Under the pieces are notes generated by a model. The model was not told the origin of the DNA, did no database searches, and saw nothing but the letters and a program-made list of their open reading frames with translations. Both the position numbers and the translations under genes were made by a program. A DNA stretch of 64,000 bases from Paramarasmius palmivorus (Eukaryota > Basidiomycota > Agaricomycetes > Agaricales > Marasmiaceae): the NCBI GenBank assembly GCA_037176845.1, contig JAYKXP010000033.1:1-64000 (forward strand), in the 5' to 3' direction. The stretch's first letter is position 1, and the number at the start of each line of letters is the position of its first letter. Shown piece by piece: positions 1 through 10,438 of the stretch.

Positions 1-372
1 ACTTGTTTCATATGATTTCTGCCCATTATTTTGCAGTAAATCCGGGCATAGGACAAATTTAAAGTCGTCTCAACGTTCCGAAGGGACTTTGCAAAGTCGT
101 TCGGTCTTTCTTTCCACACTCAATAACGTTCCCAAGCATGCAAGCTCATATTAACACCATATAAAGCAGGATTACAACTACACTAGTGAGGAAGGACAAG
201 AGAAAACATGAAAACTCAAGGCCTCCGGCGGCGCTTTGAAGACCTGGCACTCTTTTGCTCCTTCTCAGGCTTTCGTTTGGTGCCTGCCGTGACCGTTCCC
301 GGACTATCTTGAGCCGTTTGAATGCTGCATATTATATGAGCACGTATCAAGAACGTTGCAGGGTAGCAAAGC
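1..372. other. Element flank and 3' flank of the first gene, no gene seen
   Basis: Apart from the candidate left terminal repeat at 83-108, nothing is recognised. The region lies downstream of the minus-strand gene that ends at 373. Confidence 0.4.
83..108 (+). repeat. Left candidate terminal repeat of the KDZ element
   Basis: GGGACTTTGCAAAGTC at 83-98 followed by a GTTCGGTCTTTC-like stretch. It matches, inverted and with a few differences, the sequence ending at 14262. The core is nearly self-complementary around TTTGCAAA. ATCCGGG, also found beside the right repeats, occurs further out at 40-46. Confidence 0.5.
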
Positions 373-3300
373 TCACATTTGATTCAGCATCAAGTCCATC
401 ACCAGATACAATGACTTCACGGCCTCTTCCCACATCCCGCAAGGGTCGCTATGCCCACCCAAATCATGCCACCATCGAAGCAACACCAGGAAGAGCACGA
501 GTCTGTGTTCTCCGCGCATATGCATCTCGTCTGCCACAAGACCTTTGTCAGGCACTATAAATCCATCCCGGTGGGTAGCAGTCTCTGGATGAACGAAACT
601 CCACCACTTCCACCATTCAACACGCAGGGTTTCCAGCTTTGTGCCCTCCAGAGGTAGCGATAGAACGCTACGATTTCGACCTGTCTTGTTCCAACTGTCA
701 ATACAAGTAGGTCGATGATCTTTTGGTGCTTTCTGGACAGGAGCATGAGGACACTATAGGTTTCAGAATACAGGGAATACTCACCTTGTCCTTCAATCCT
801 GGAACCTTTTCCCAACATTCCTGAAGGTCGGCCCACCGAAATACCACACTATTCCAAATTTCAGGTCGTGGCGGACCTGAGTATTTCGTCGGTGTTCCAA
901 TCAGATATTCCACGAACCATTGAATTGTCTTGCTTTCGTGTTCGCCAGGCTCGTATGCATACGCTCTTGGGACAGTCACCGCCGCGTACGCGTCAACCAC
1001 CTCCTGTGAATGAGCATCGGAATCCGTTACTATGGCAGGTACCGGCGATTTGCTATTGCTGTTATCAGGGGGTGATGCAGGCAGGGAATCAGGAATCGGA
1101 TTTTCGTCTTTGTTCCCGTGTTGCAGAGCCAAAGTGGTAGTTGACGAGGTACGTGAGTTGATGGGTACAGACGTAGTATCTTCAAGAGCCGCTGCTGCAT
1201 CAGAACCCGCTGGTAGCTGGATATCTTCGTCGATAGTAGTCGTAATGATGGTAGCAGTGATGGGTTCAGGAAGCGCTGCCGCCGGCGAGACGTCGGATGC
1301 CAACAGCTCTGCATCTGGAGGCTATAAAAAGGCAAAACGTTAATCAACATGTTTGACGGCTACCAATTCGGACGACGCACCGCTGGCCAATCAATATTAC
1401 CCAATGGATCCTCCTCTCTTTCCCGCCAAACCTCACCCAGCTTAGATATGTGTGATACCCAAGCAGTCCTTGCAACCGAATTATCCGGCGTCAGACCTAC
1501 CACCAGGTCTGTCAGTGTTCCTGTCGTGACAGCAGGATCGTCGTCAATGAACCGCTGACACTCCGCCAAGACCCGATGCCTGGACTCTGATAACACTGTC
1601 TCGGCCCAATCATTCACCACTCCAGGTAACTGCGCATCTTCCTCTTGACCATCTTGACCCATTGAAAGCTATATCATGTTGGTCAGCGAGCTGCCAAATC
1701 AAAATACTGAATCACACTTGCATCGACACTTGCATCGTCCATCTCAGAACTCTTCTTGTTCAGCCTGGCCGAGCGTCGTTGCAAGCCGGAAGAACTTGAT
1801 GACCTGGAATTGCTGGTAGTCGAGGTCTTGGGCTTTGCCGATGCAAAAATGCTACGATCCAGACCGAGAGACTTGAGCAGAGCTTGATTTCTCCGAATGT
1901 TCTCTGCTCGTTCCGCCATGTACGACCCCTTCGGATATTCGTGTTCTTCAATCTCCTTGCTGCCATCCTCACCGATCTCTTCCTCAGAATGCAAACCATC
2001 CTCATCGTCAGCAACCCCTCCATAGGCATCTTCATCTCCTCCTTTGTTCGACAGCTCATCCTCCTCCTCGTCACTGCTGGTCCCATCATCGTCTTCTGCT
2101 CTTTTGGACACTTGTCTTCTACGCTTATTCAGGTTGGCCGGAGTAACTTCGGAGTTGGAGCTGGAGTTGTCTGGCATAGAGACCGATGTCTCGTTGGTGT
2201 TATTCGTGACTGGGTGTCCTGCACTGTCTCGTCGGTGTTATTTGAGGCTGGAGTATCCTGCACCTGTCCTGCCTTGATTTGGTGCTCACGTATCATCCGG
2301 AGATAGTGATAAAAGAACCCGATGAAGGATTGGAACTTGTCTACATTGTATTGCGTGATTTTCGGAGTCCCCGGCGGTGACGCACTCAGCCTAATAGTAA
2401 CCAAAGCAACATTGAATTATCTATGCTATCACATTGAAGATAGTACTTACGTCGCCGAATCAAACAGACCCTGGCCGTCCATGTCCTCTCCGGCAAGCAA
2501 AACAAACGATAGCCCAGTTTCTCGATGAAGGACGTCAATGATTGGCTGCATGATTCGTCCTACACTGCGCCGTGTTCTAGTAGCACGTCAATATACCAGG
2601 TACGAACAGAATAGGTACTACATACCGTGACCTGTGTGTCTCGGCAGAAGCTTGACCTTCCTTAGACTCCCCATACGCCTTCAAGGCAGCTGCGAGGTTG
2701 CGATCAATCTCGTCCATGATCTCCTTCCGCTTGCCTTCCTCCATCTCAACCCACACCTTCCTCGCTGCATCTCGACGTTCTGGAAGTCGATCAGCACTTC
2801 CGGTTTCCTTCGAATGCGACGTTATCTGATCCTTGTACTCCGGGTGTGTCATCAGGTAGTGATCAACCTGCTGTCTCCTGGGACGCGCCGACTCTTTAAC
2901 GACGGTCTTTAGGAAGTTGCCAACGGACTCGCCGTCCTTCGCTCGCATATCACTAGCCTTCCAATGATAGAAGCGTCGTATTGCCTGAATTATGTGGTTA
3001 GGCAATGAGAAACCCTCAAGGCAACGAACACAAACCTGCGCCAATCTTTCATCTTCACGTTCATTGGCTGCTCGATTTGCCAACTTTCTCTTGTGAGACT
3101 TCCTTTCATCCGGCGTCAATGAATCGAGATCGACATCCGACAGAGGCTTCGTGTGTCTAGCTCGAGATATTTTGTAATCCGGGAATTTGGCGATGAATTT
3201 GGCGATGATGTTGCGAAGCCACTCGCCGCTCTCTTTACTGCGACGCTTTAGCTTTTCGTACTCTGGATAGGCTGCCTCGAGAAACGCCAGAGCCTCGTCT

Positions 3301-4804
3301 TCAAAGTTGCCTGGATTGCCGGGTCGACGACATTTGCCTTTATTTTTCCTCTTCCCTTTCCCCGAGCCACTTGGAACATCGTCTTCGTGGTCTACAAGAA
3401 CGATGTCAGCAACACGTCGTTACATGTCTTGAACCAAACAAGCGAACATACCCTCGTCGTCTTGGCCATTCCTTTCTTCAATGTCGTCTGCAGCAGTCAT
3501 GTCAGCAAATGAAATGCCATGCCTGCACAAGCACATGTACATACCGTCACCATAGGGCTCTTCGTGAGCCTTCTCCTGTTCTCCCAGAGCGGTATTAGTT
3601 CCCGCGGGATCTTCAGGTGGAGGTAGCGATCGTAACGCGTCGTGAGAGCCATGCTCTCTCGCGTGAGGGTTCGATACTGACGCGTCAGCGTCTTTTGAAG
3701 GACCTAAAATCATTAGAATAAGCAACCGAGCTTTTCTTTTCATTTTAAAAAATATCTCGCACCGTTCAAAGCCTCGCCATCGTTCGTGTCCTCCGCGTGG
3801 GCCAATACCTCGTTGTCACGCTCATCCATAAGGCCTATTGACTGGGATCTGTCGCGTCGGTAAGCTGACGAAATTTTCAGTACAGAGGCCTATTCACTAG
3901 AGAGCCAGTGAGACGTACCTGAGACTACAACAGGGAAAGGAAGACAGGGTGGTTGGGACCAGGGAGCTAGGCAAACAAGCCACAGGAAATATTCCCTGAT
4001 GGTCCGGCCCTCGGTGTACGACGATCTGGATCTGGTATCTTGCTTAAACATTTTGCGCAGCTCCCAAAGGAACTACGTACCCTGCTGATGGACATTGGCC
4101 CCAATTTTACGGGTCGCGACGAGGTTTCCACCCCTTCCAAAAACATAGTTTGACGACTATTGATACGTTTATGATACTCTCCATCGTTTGCCATATTTCC
4201 ACCTCTATACAATGTCGGTTTTGTCGGTGGTGGCCGTGGCCTTTTCAGCCAGTTGTAACTAACCAGAAAGTGAGCTAGGATGTGCAAACCATTCGGCAAA
4301 ACAACCGTACTTTTTTGCGGTTAGCACGGCGCGCTCTCGCCTTGGCATTTATGATATCCCTGTTTCGCTCGTGATACCAACGTTGTACCTCACGATGGTC
4401 TTCTTTTGAGTATATCTCTGTGGTCGCGTCTTGTTTTAAAAGAGCCTGACGCCTGGATATCGAGATGAGGATTGAGCCAGGAATTTCTTCGAGTGTCTAT
4501 ACTTGCCTTCGTTGGTATTCAAGTGCTTTCAGCTTGATAGTATCTTGGTTCCTGTACAACGATTCATTTAGCTCCAAGGGCATGTCATCAAACTTGCCAC
4601 ACACCTAAGATAACGCGCATGCGACAGCTCTCGCTTGCGGAGTAATTGGCGTGATCTTACCCTCCAAGTTTGCATCATACGATGCGTTTCATCCGGCAAA
4701 GTAGGAAATTCGTCTTGAAGCCATTTCAACTCCGCTTCTCCGAATAAATCAAGCCTTGCATCTTCTCGATACTGAGCAATGTAGGCGGGATCTGACTTGG
4801 TCAT
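373..4804 (-). CDS. Multi-exon KDZ-element-associated protein, function unknown
   Basis: A minus-strand gene pieced together from many short exons; the full exon chain is not proven. The first exon starts at 4804 and reads as a charged N-terminus. Later exons give a basic segment (about 4430-4320), a Lys/Arg-rich central region with repeated ARPRR- and DRLPERRDAARK-type helices (2577-3119), an acidic and Ser-rich linker (1683-2177), and a C-terminal part with the motif VEWWKWWSF followed by LRWWHDLGGH and WEEAVKS (about 373-680). Proteins with this N-terminal style and a WWKWW-type C-terminus are common hypothetical proteins in mushroom genomes, often near KDZ elements; I know no function. 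One junction near 4495 appears to use a GC donor (GCAAGT). A nuclear or DNA-associated role is possible from the basic and acidic composition but is not shown. Confidence 0.5.
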
Positions 4805-5128
4805 CGCTTGGAAAGTCGACTGAGAGGATCTAAAAAGGTTTTCATTGACCAGGACACAAGCTAACAGAATAACTTACATATGAAAAACGGCGGACGAGTG
4901 CAGGAACCAAGGTGTACTGGTCACATCAGTCACATCACAAAACAATCACAAGACAACCGGTCTGCCATTTCCGTACTGGGCTCTTCCAAGTAAGTTCAAC
5001 TTTACTCTTGCCATCACCTTCCTTGACCTTTCCCCGCCATCGCCAGTCCCCCTCCGCTGTACAGGTAAGTGTCCATCCTATGCCTATAACCGAGCTCCAA
5101 CTCCTATTATCTGACCATTTTCTAGGAT

Positions 5129-6051
5129 ATGACAGGGCTAAATCGCGAAGAAGGGATTTTGAGCCAGTTCTCCAGCCTCGCAGTAACGGCTCCCGAGCAC
5201 ATCAAGGGAGAAGAAGATCCCATGGTTCGAGCCGCAAATAATCACATCCGGAGTGGAGGAATGTCCCCCTCAAAGTCAACCAGTGGGTGCGTGGCATACG
5301 TGGTGCTTAATGGTCGAGTCAAAGGAGTGCACTATACCTGGTACATTAATGCGTCGCCTTCCACTGTTATATTAATCAATCCAGGGTCGTTTCTCGACAG
5401 GGAAAGCTGTTGCCACTCAGTCAGTGGCTTTCCGAACAAGGTCTACCGTGGATACAAGACTGTTCTGCAGGCAGAGGAAGCCTGGCGTGAAGCCAATGAG
5501 AAGGGAATAGTGGGTGATCCACTGGCAGGTGCTGATTCTTCGCCTGCACCGAGGGATACCAATAATGCTGGAGATATCAGCAGGATGGTGAGTTTGCGTC
5601 CCCACCAACGTACTGCCAATATGAGCCTCAAAAACCTCTCGATATCTTAGGTCCAGGCAGAATCGTCTTCGGTGAGATTAGCGCATCATTGCCTTCGTTT
5701 GTATGTTATTGATAGTATCCAAACGCCAGGTGAAGCATGAATCATCTCACCGGCCTACGGAATTCCCGTCACCTAGTCGATCGCCTTCTCTGAATCCTCG
5801 TCAAGCTCCGCGTCGCCAATATTGGTGGGTCGTTCTGAAGGGGGTGGAGCCCGGAGTTTACATATCTCAGTAAGTTCTGTTCTCCTTTCTTACACAGCTG
5901 CATGTTGAAATCTTCCAGGACTGCTGCCCGTGAGGCAGCAGGTACTCATCCACTGGTTCGGATTGAGCGGATGGGCAATGAGGATAGAGCCCAACAGTTG
6001 TGGACGACTGCTCTGGGAACCGGTCACGTAACTCTCCTCCCCGCGGCCTAG
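5129..6051 (+). CDS. Protein with two RNase H1 N-terminal (viroplasmin-like) domains
   Basis: Four exons join in frame: 5129-5587, 5651-5671, 5730-5869 and 5919-6051, giving 250 residues, all with GT..AG introns. The first domain has YVVLNGRVKGVHYTW followed by SGFPNKVYRGYKTVLQAEEA. The second has YWWVVLKGVEPGVYIS followed by MGNEDRAQQLW. Both follow the RNase H1 N-terminal/caulimovirus viroplasmin fold pattern (YVVxxGxxxGVYxxW ... FxGFxTxxEAExA), which binds RNA-DNA hybrids or dsRNA in RNase H1. No RNase H catalytic domain follows. It is divergent to the gene starting at 4804, leaving about 320 bp of shared upstream DNA. A nucleic-acid binding role within the element is inferred. Confidence 0.6.
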
Positions 6052-6740
6052 GTTAGATGTATTCGTGAACGATGTATAGATATGTAGATTGAATTGACGC
6101 TCTGTGTGAAATGTACATGACCCCAACACGAGTGCTATCTGAAGAAATAAATCAGATAGTTCGGAGAAATGGGACATTGACCTTGCAAGTTCTATTATAG
6201 AGACATTACATAGAGTCGAATCTAATGTACACGCTACTAGTAATGAAAATACATTACTTTTCTTTGAAGATGTTGTTGCTGGCGTGACTCTGTAGGGATA
6301 ATTTTAGCAGAGAGATATTGGCTGTCGAATTCTATATCACCCAATCGATGCGATATGTAATGGAATATGAACGTCTCGTCCTCATTTTCGACAGGACCCA
6401 ATTTCGCGCATTAGTGCTGCCAAAATTAATACCGACGAAGGACAATGTCTTCTTGTGCACGAGGCGCTTTCTGGAAGTATTCCAGAGGGCTATAGCACTC
6501 ATAAAACTCGTTGAGGTCGTCCCAGAATCCTGATTTTCTGTCTCTACCATTTCTACATGTTGACATGTCGGTCAACCCGCCGATGAAAAGGTGGTTCCAC
6601 TCCGAGTCCAGGTCTTTGACATCAACCATCATTCCCCTCTACTGTCGTCGTCTTTTTTTGGTTGCGGTAAGTCTCACTTCGTACACAGTGCCGCTCGTTT
6701 GTATTGAAACGTCATTAGTTCAAGTTTTCTCAGATTTGTA
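6052..6740. other. Intergenic stretch with a probable 5' UTR exon and intron
   Basis: No recognised coding region. Near the 3' end a GTAAGT donor (about 6666) and a TTCTCAG acceptor just before the next ATG suggest a 5' UTR intron of the downstream small gene, because coding across the junction would hit a stop. Confidence 0.35.
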
Positions 6741-7055
6741 ATGGCTCCTTGGTGCGACTGTAAATCCGGGTGGGGTCAACCTTGTTACCCTTCGTGCAGC
6801 AGCCTGCAAGGGGCACCACCACCCGGCAGCAAGGTGTACCGCGATATAGTCTGGTATTGTGACTGTGCGACATGGGGAATTTGTCTTGGGACTTGCGAGG
6901 GTTTCAGGACTGGGAAGAGTCGCTGGCCGTCCCCTCAAGAATTTTACCAGACCCATCCTCGTTATTCAGACATCGCCAAGCAGCCCCGTTTCGGTTACAG
7001 CAAGCCCCTCACAGCTCAGGAGGAGTACGAGTACTCCAAATGCGGGTGGGGATAG
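6741..7055 (+). CDS. Small Cys/Trp-rich protein, two CxC modules
   Basis: A 104-residue single-exon ORF. Its first 56 residues hold two similar modules: WCDCKSGWGQPCYPSC and WYCDCATWGICLGTC. Each has a C-D-C pair followed by WG and two more cysteines. The rest is hydrophilic, with a Pro/Tyr-rich stretch and a final cysteine. There is no signal peptide, so a zinc-binding or disulphide intracellular role is possible. The start directly follows a good splice acceptor, and an upstream GTAAGT donor suggests a spliced leader exon. No family is recognised. It lies inside the KDZ element and so is candidate cargo. Confidence 0.5.
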   Translation: MAPWCDCKSGWGQPCYPSCSSLQGAPPPGSKVYRDIVWYCDCATWGICLGTCEGFRTGKSRWPSPQEFYQTHPRYSDIAKQPRFGYSKPLTAQEEYEYSKCGWG

Positions 7056-7490
7056 TATGTCTATGCTTTACTCTATCGGGTTTCAAGATATTAATTTTAC
7101 TATAGTCAACCTTGCCGCCGAGACTGGGCAAAATTGTGACGATTTGAGTCTACCTGTTTGCTTGTACTCGCTGTAGGCCCCAATAAAAATGTGTTGAATG
7201 GTAGTACGACTGAATTACAGAGTGAATGCGTCTAAGTATTATGGGGCATATGAGAATGCTTGATTAAAGGAGAGACCGCCGGACGAATATTCAAGACTTG
7301 AGAGGCCACGATGGTCGGCGATGGTGAAACCTCGGCGAGACTGTGATGAGACGAATCAGGGTTGTTTTCCATGTCGACCTGAAAAAAAAATACGCGAGAG
7401 CGACCTGAGCGACCGCCTTCATATCACAACCCTGTGCGTGCAATGTGGAACAATTGAAATGTTGAGTTGACTACATATGGTATTGTTATT

Positions 7491-8155
7491 TTACTCATTA
7501 TCTTCCTCCTCTTCCTCCAAGGAGTCGAACTCGACGGAATGGTCCCGGACTACTGCCTCATAGAAGTTGGAAATGTCACTGAACCAACACAATTTTCAGG
7601 ACTCTAATTGAGTTGACGAGATGAGAGGTAACTCACATGACAATCGACTCAGCTTGAAGTTCAATATTTTCCGGTGTGATGAAGTCTTCCGCGTCACCTA
7701 TTACCAGGATAGGACCATACCACGGGCGCCTCAAGCCATCGGTTAAAGCCTCCAGCTCCCTGGTAACGCAATCGTTGAGATCAAAACCGTTGTGCTGGGT
7801 TTGCTCAAAGTAGTAGAACGTGTAGTTTTGGGGAGACCCTCGTTCAATATGAGCCCCTTCAATACGACAGGCACCACCACTTTCATGACCAGTGGGATCC
7901 ATATACGGCCGGAAGTCAAAGGCGTTGATTAGACGCTGTGCGAGAATGACAATTTCGGGTTCATCATCGACTGGGAAGAAAAGACAAGCCTAAAGCGGTA
8001 TAATATCAGATATCTGATTTCCAAACAGAAAAAAAAATAACCTTGGTACGAGGAAGTCCTTTGCTTAGCTTCCGCAGACTGTACTTTGTAGGGGGTCGTG
8101 TCGTATTATTGGCACTGGCATCGGCGGCGAGAGAGAGAGCACTACTGGTGGCCAT
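7491..8155 (-). CDS. Small acidic-tailed protein of basidiomycete elements, function unknown
   Basis: A minus-strand gene starting at ATG 8155 with at least two introns; the last (about 7579-7636) joins ESIVI to DISNFYEAVV in frame. Recognisable stretches are ARKL-like TKYSLRKLSKGLPRTKACLF, a central ELEALTDGLRRPWYGPILVI, and a poly-Glu end (EEEEEDNE). Proteins with a WYGPILVI-type core are frequent short hypothetical proteins in mushrooms; I know no role. It sits immediately downstream of the TET/JBP gene on the same strand, so the two are probably parts of one element. Confidence 0.5.
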
Positions 8156-8332
8156 GATAATGCGAGACAAAGCACTGGAAGACTCAGTACTCAGTTTATA
8201 CATAACATGACATATCAAATAGTGCGACTGACCGCCAAGTCTATCACAGTTCCTATCATTTGAATATCAGAAGTTTAACGCTACCGAAAGATATTGATTG
8301 ATGTAACAAACGAATACGCGACGACAATGTGG

Positions 8333-10114
8333 TTACTGAGCACTTCCGCGAAGCTTGGCCAGGGTGGAGAACAACCCAAGGCCGCTCTGCCAACGCGTAG
8401 AGTTATCGGCGGCCTGTTTAGCCACACTCACCGTCTTTGAGTACATCTTCTCGGTCTGAAATCCATGCTCTACCCAACGGAAAAGTCCTCCTGCAGAATA
8501 CATTGTGAACGAGTATCGACGTTCGTGCGGCTGAATCGTCGTGTTGAGATGGCAGAGGATAGCGGATGGAATGTAGATGGTGGTTCCTGGGGGAAACTCA
8601 ATGAGAAGTTTGAGATCCCAGAGTACCAGATGTCCTCCTCGGGTCCAATCGTAGTCCCCTAGCGCTGTGATCGCGCACCACCCAAAAGCGAGATTCTTGA
8701 TGTCTCGATGGGGGAAGCAGACAGTCGTAGGCCCGAAGTTGACGGTGAAAGCCGTGAAAATCGAATTGGGAAAGGGTCAGTGAAGATGAGGGTACTCAGC
8801 AATCAATGAGCCAAGAACTTGAACATAGTAGAGGAACAGTCTTGGTGCCCAGGTGAGAAATCCAACTAGAAAGCACAGTGAGCGGCGATACAAAGTGGCG
8901 ACGAACACCTTGACTTACCAGACATCCAACCAGCAAGTCGCTGAAACATGTGATCAAATCGAATCTTGTCCAGAACAGGGAGGTTCTTGGGATCTTGTCG
9001 CAGAATTTTCGGAACCTGACGCGGGTCTAGATCACAAATGATACCGAAACTGCAATATCCAATACCTTTTGTCCATTTCCAAAGGAGATGCCGTACGATA
9101 GATGGTGGAAGCGGCCTCAACGTGCAGCGAGAGCGTGAGGGCCACCGAGACCCATCTTAGCTAGTCGTCGTTGGCGAACGGTTAGTCTTGCTTCCTTGAA
9201 TCGACACAGTGGACGGAGTTTTTCGATCTGGGAGTTGAGATGCTGAACAAGAAGAGACCAGGAAGGATCGGATACGGGAGCCGGTTGAATCAGGCACATC
9301 ACTGATTGCGTGGGCGAATGCAAAATGGGGCATGGTGACCTAGAACATGAGCATCAACAATGAACATCGACTGTGGATTAGTGGAGTGACATACTGAGGG
9401 TTGTGTCGGTGAAGCCGAAAGTCCATGGCTAGTAGTTCATCCCTGGTGTATTCGCGGCGTTCAGGTAAACCCTTCTCCACTCCTATGAAGCCTGTAGTAG
9501 AAGGGGTGATGTGGGTCTCAGAGACCTGCTCTGGGATCGGGCACGCGGAATTGAAGATACCAAAATGTGGCTCAAACTCTTGTGTGGCAGTAATGCTGTC
9601 ACAAAGATGGATAAGGCGCGTCTGCCGTTTCCTGAGGCGATTACGCTTGCTTTTTTGCTTGTCACGTTCATGGTTGACTCGACGAGTCCGAACAGTGCGT
9701 TTGGGCGTACCGGCCTGCTGATAAGGAGATTCCGGAGCCGTAGACGTGGATGCGGATGTATCTTCATCTTCAAACAAGGGAAGATTTAGGGAATGAGGGG
9801 AAGTGGGGGGCGTCGAAGGCGGTGTCGTCAACGGAGATTCGTCTGCGAGAGTTGGATGCTCAGCCACCTCAAGTGCATGGACAAGTAAAGAGTCAACGTG
9901 CTGGTCGGTCCCAGTGATGAAGGGCGAGAAAAAGTGGCTCTGACGAGTCTAACAAGGAGCGAATAAGAAAATCAATATAGTACATCTGTATAATCAGGAG
10001 TGAACTTACAATTCGTCCGTCAAAGAGGTGTTTCAGCGCATCTATTATGTAGCAAGTGTCAGCGCATGTCATTGGGATCGGAGGAGTAAGGGAAATCGGC
10101 AATGCAGTAGCCAA
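8333..10114 (-). pseudogene. TET/JBP-like 2OG-Fe(II) dioxygenase, interrupted by stops
   Basis: The C-terminal half is a clear TET/JBP double-stranded beta-helix. VNFGPTTVCFPHRD supplies the HxD iron ligands (about 8700). AFGWCAITALGDYDWTRGG and HLVLWDLKLLIEFPPG follow, then CHLNTTI gives the distal His (about 8550) and RRYSFTMYSAGGLFRWVEHG the 2OG-binding Arg. The N-terminal half is Ser/Thr/Pro-rich with a basic stretch. TET/JBP enzymes oxidise 5-methylcytosine or thymine in DNA. A TGA at 8777-8779 lies in the same frame as the flanking domain, between HLH and PFPNSIF, just before the iron-binding motif, with no plausible intron around it. A second TGA at 9117-9119 precedes a GISFGNGQ segment. 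The catalytic core is therefore probably not translated. Confidence 0.72.
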
Positions 10115-10438
10115 CTTTCACAAGGTTCCCATGTGCGAGTACCCACGAAAGATTTACAGCCTAGAATTGCGTTTATCCCTCGGACAGGTGGGTAAACTCA
10201 CCAGGTATGTTCAGCATGGCCTTGGAAGAAGAAGAACAACCAGGATCAACCACGGTACGATAATAAAAGGGACGGATGGGAGGCGGAACATGGTGGTTGC
10301 GGTCGGGGTTAGTCAACCCTAACCCGGGAACTACCCTAATCTATCATGTCACATTCGCGTTACACTGTCCATGTGATTCGTGCTCGTTTGTTGATTGGCA
10401 TCAAGGTCTCTACTTCCTTCTCCAAATCTGTTCCGCGG
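10115..10438. promoter_or_regulatory. Probable bidirectional promoter between TET/JBP and KDZ genes
   Basis: The only gap between the divergent dioxygenase and transposase genes. It contains GTTAGTCAACCCTAACCC, a small inverted arrangement, near 10307-10324. An in-frame upstream ATG for the transposase exists at 10346, so the promoter may be shorter. Function is inferred from position alone. Confidence 0.35.
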
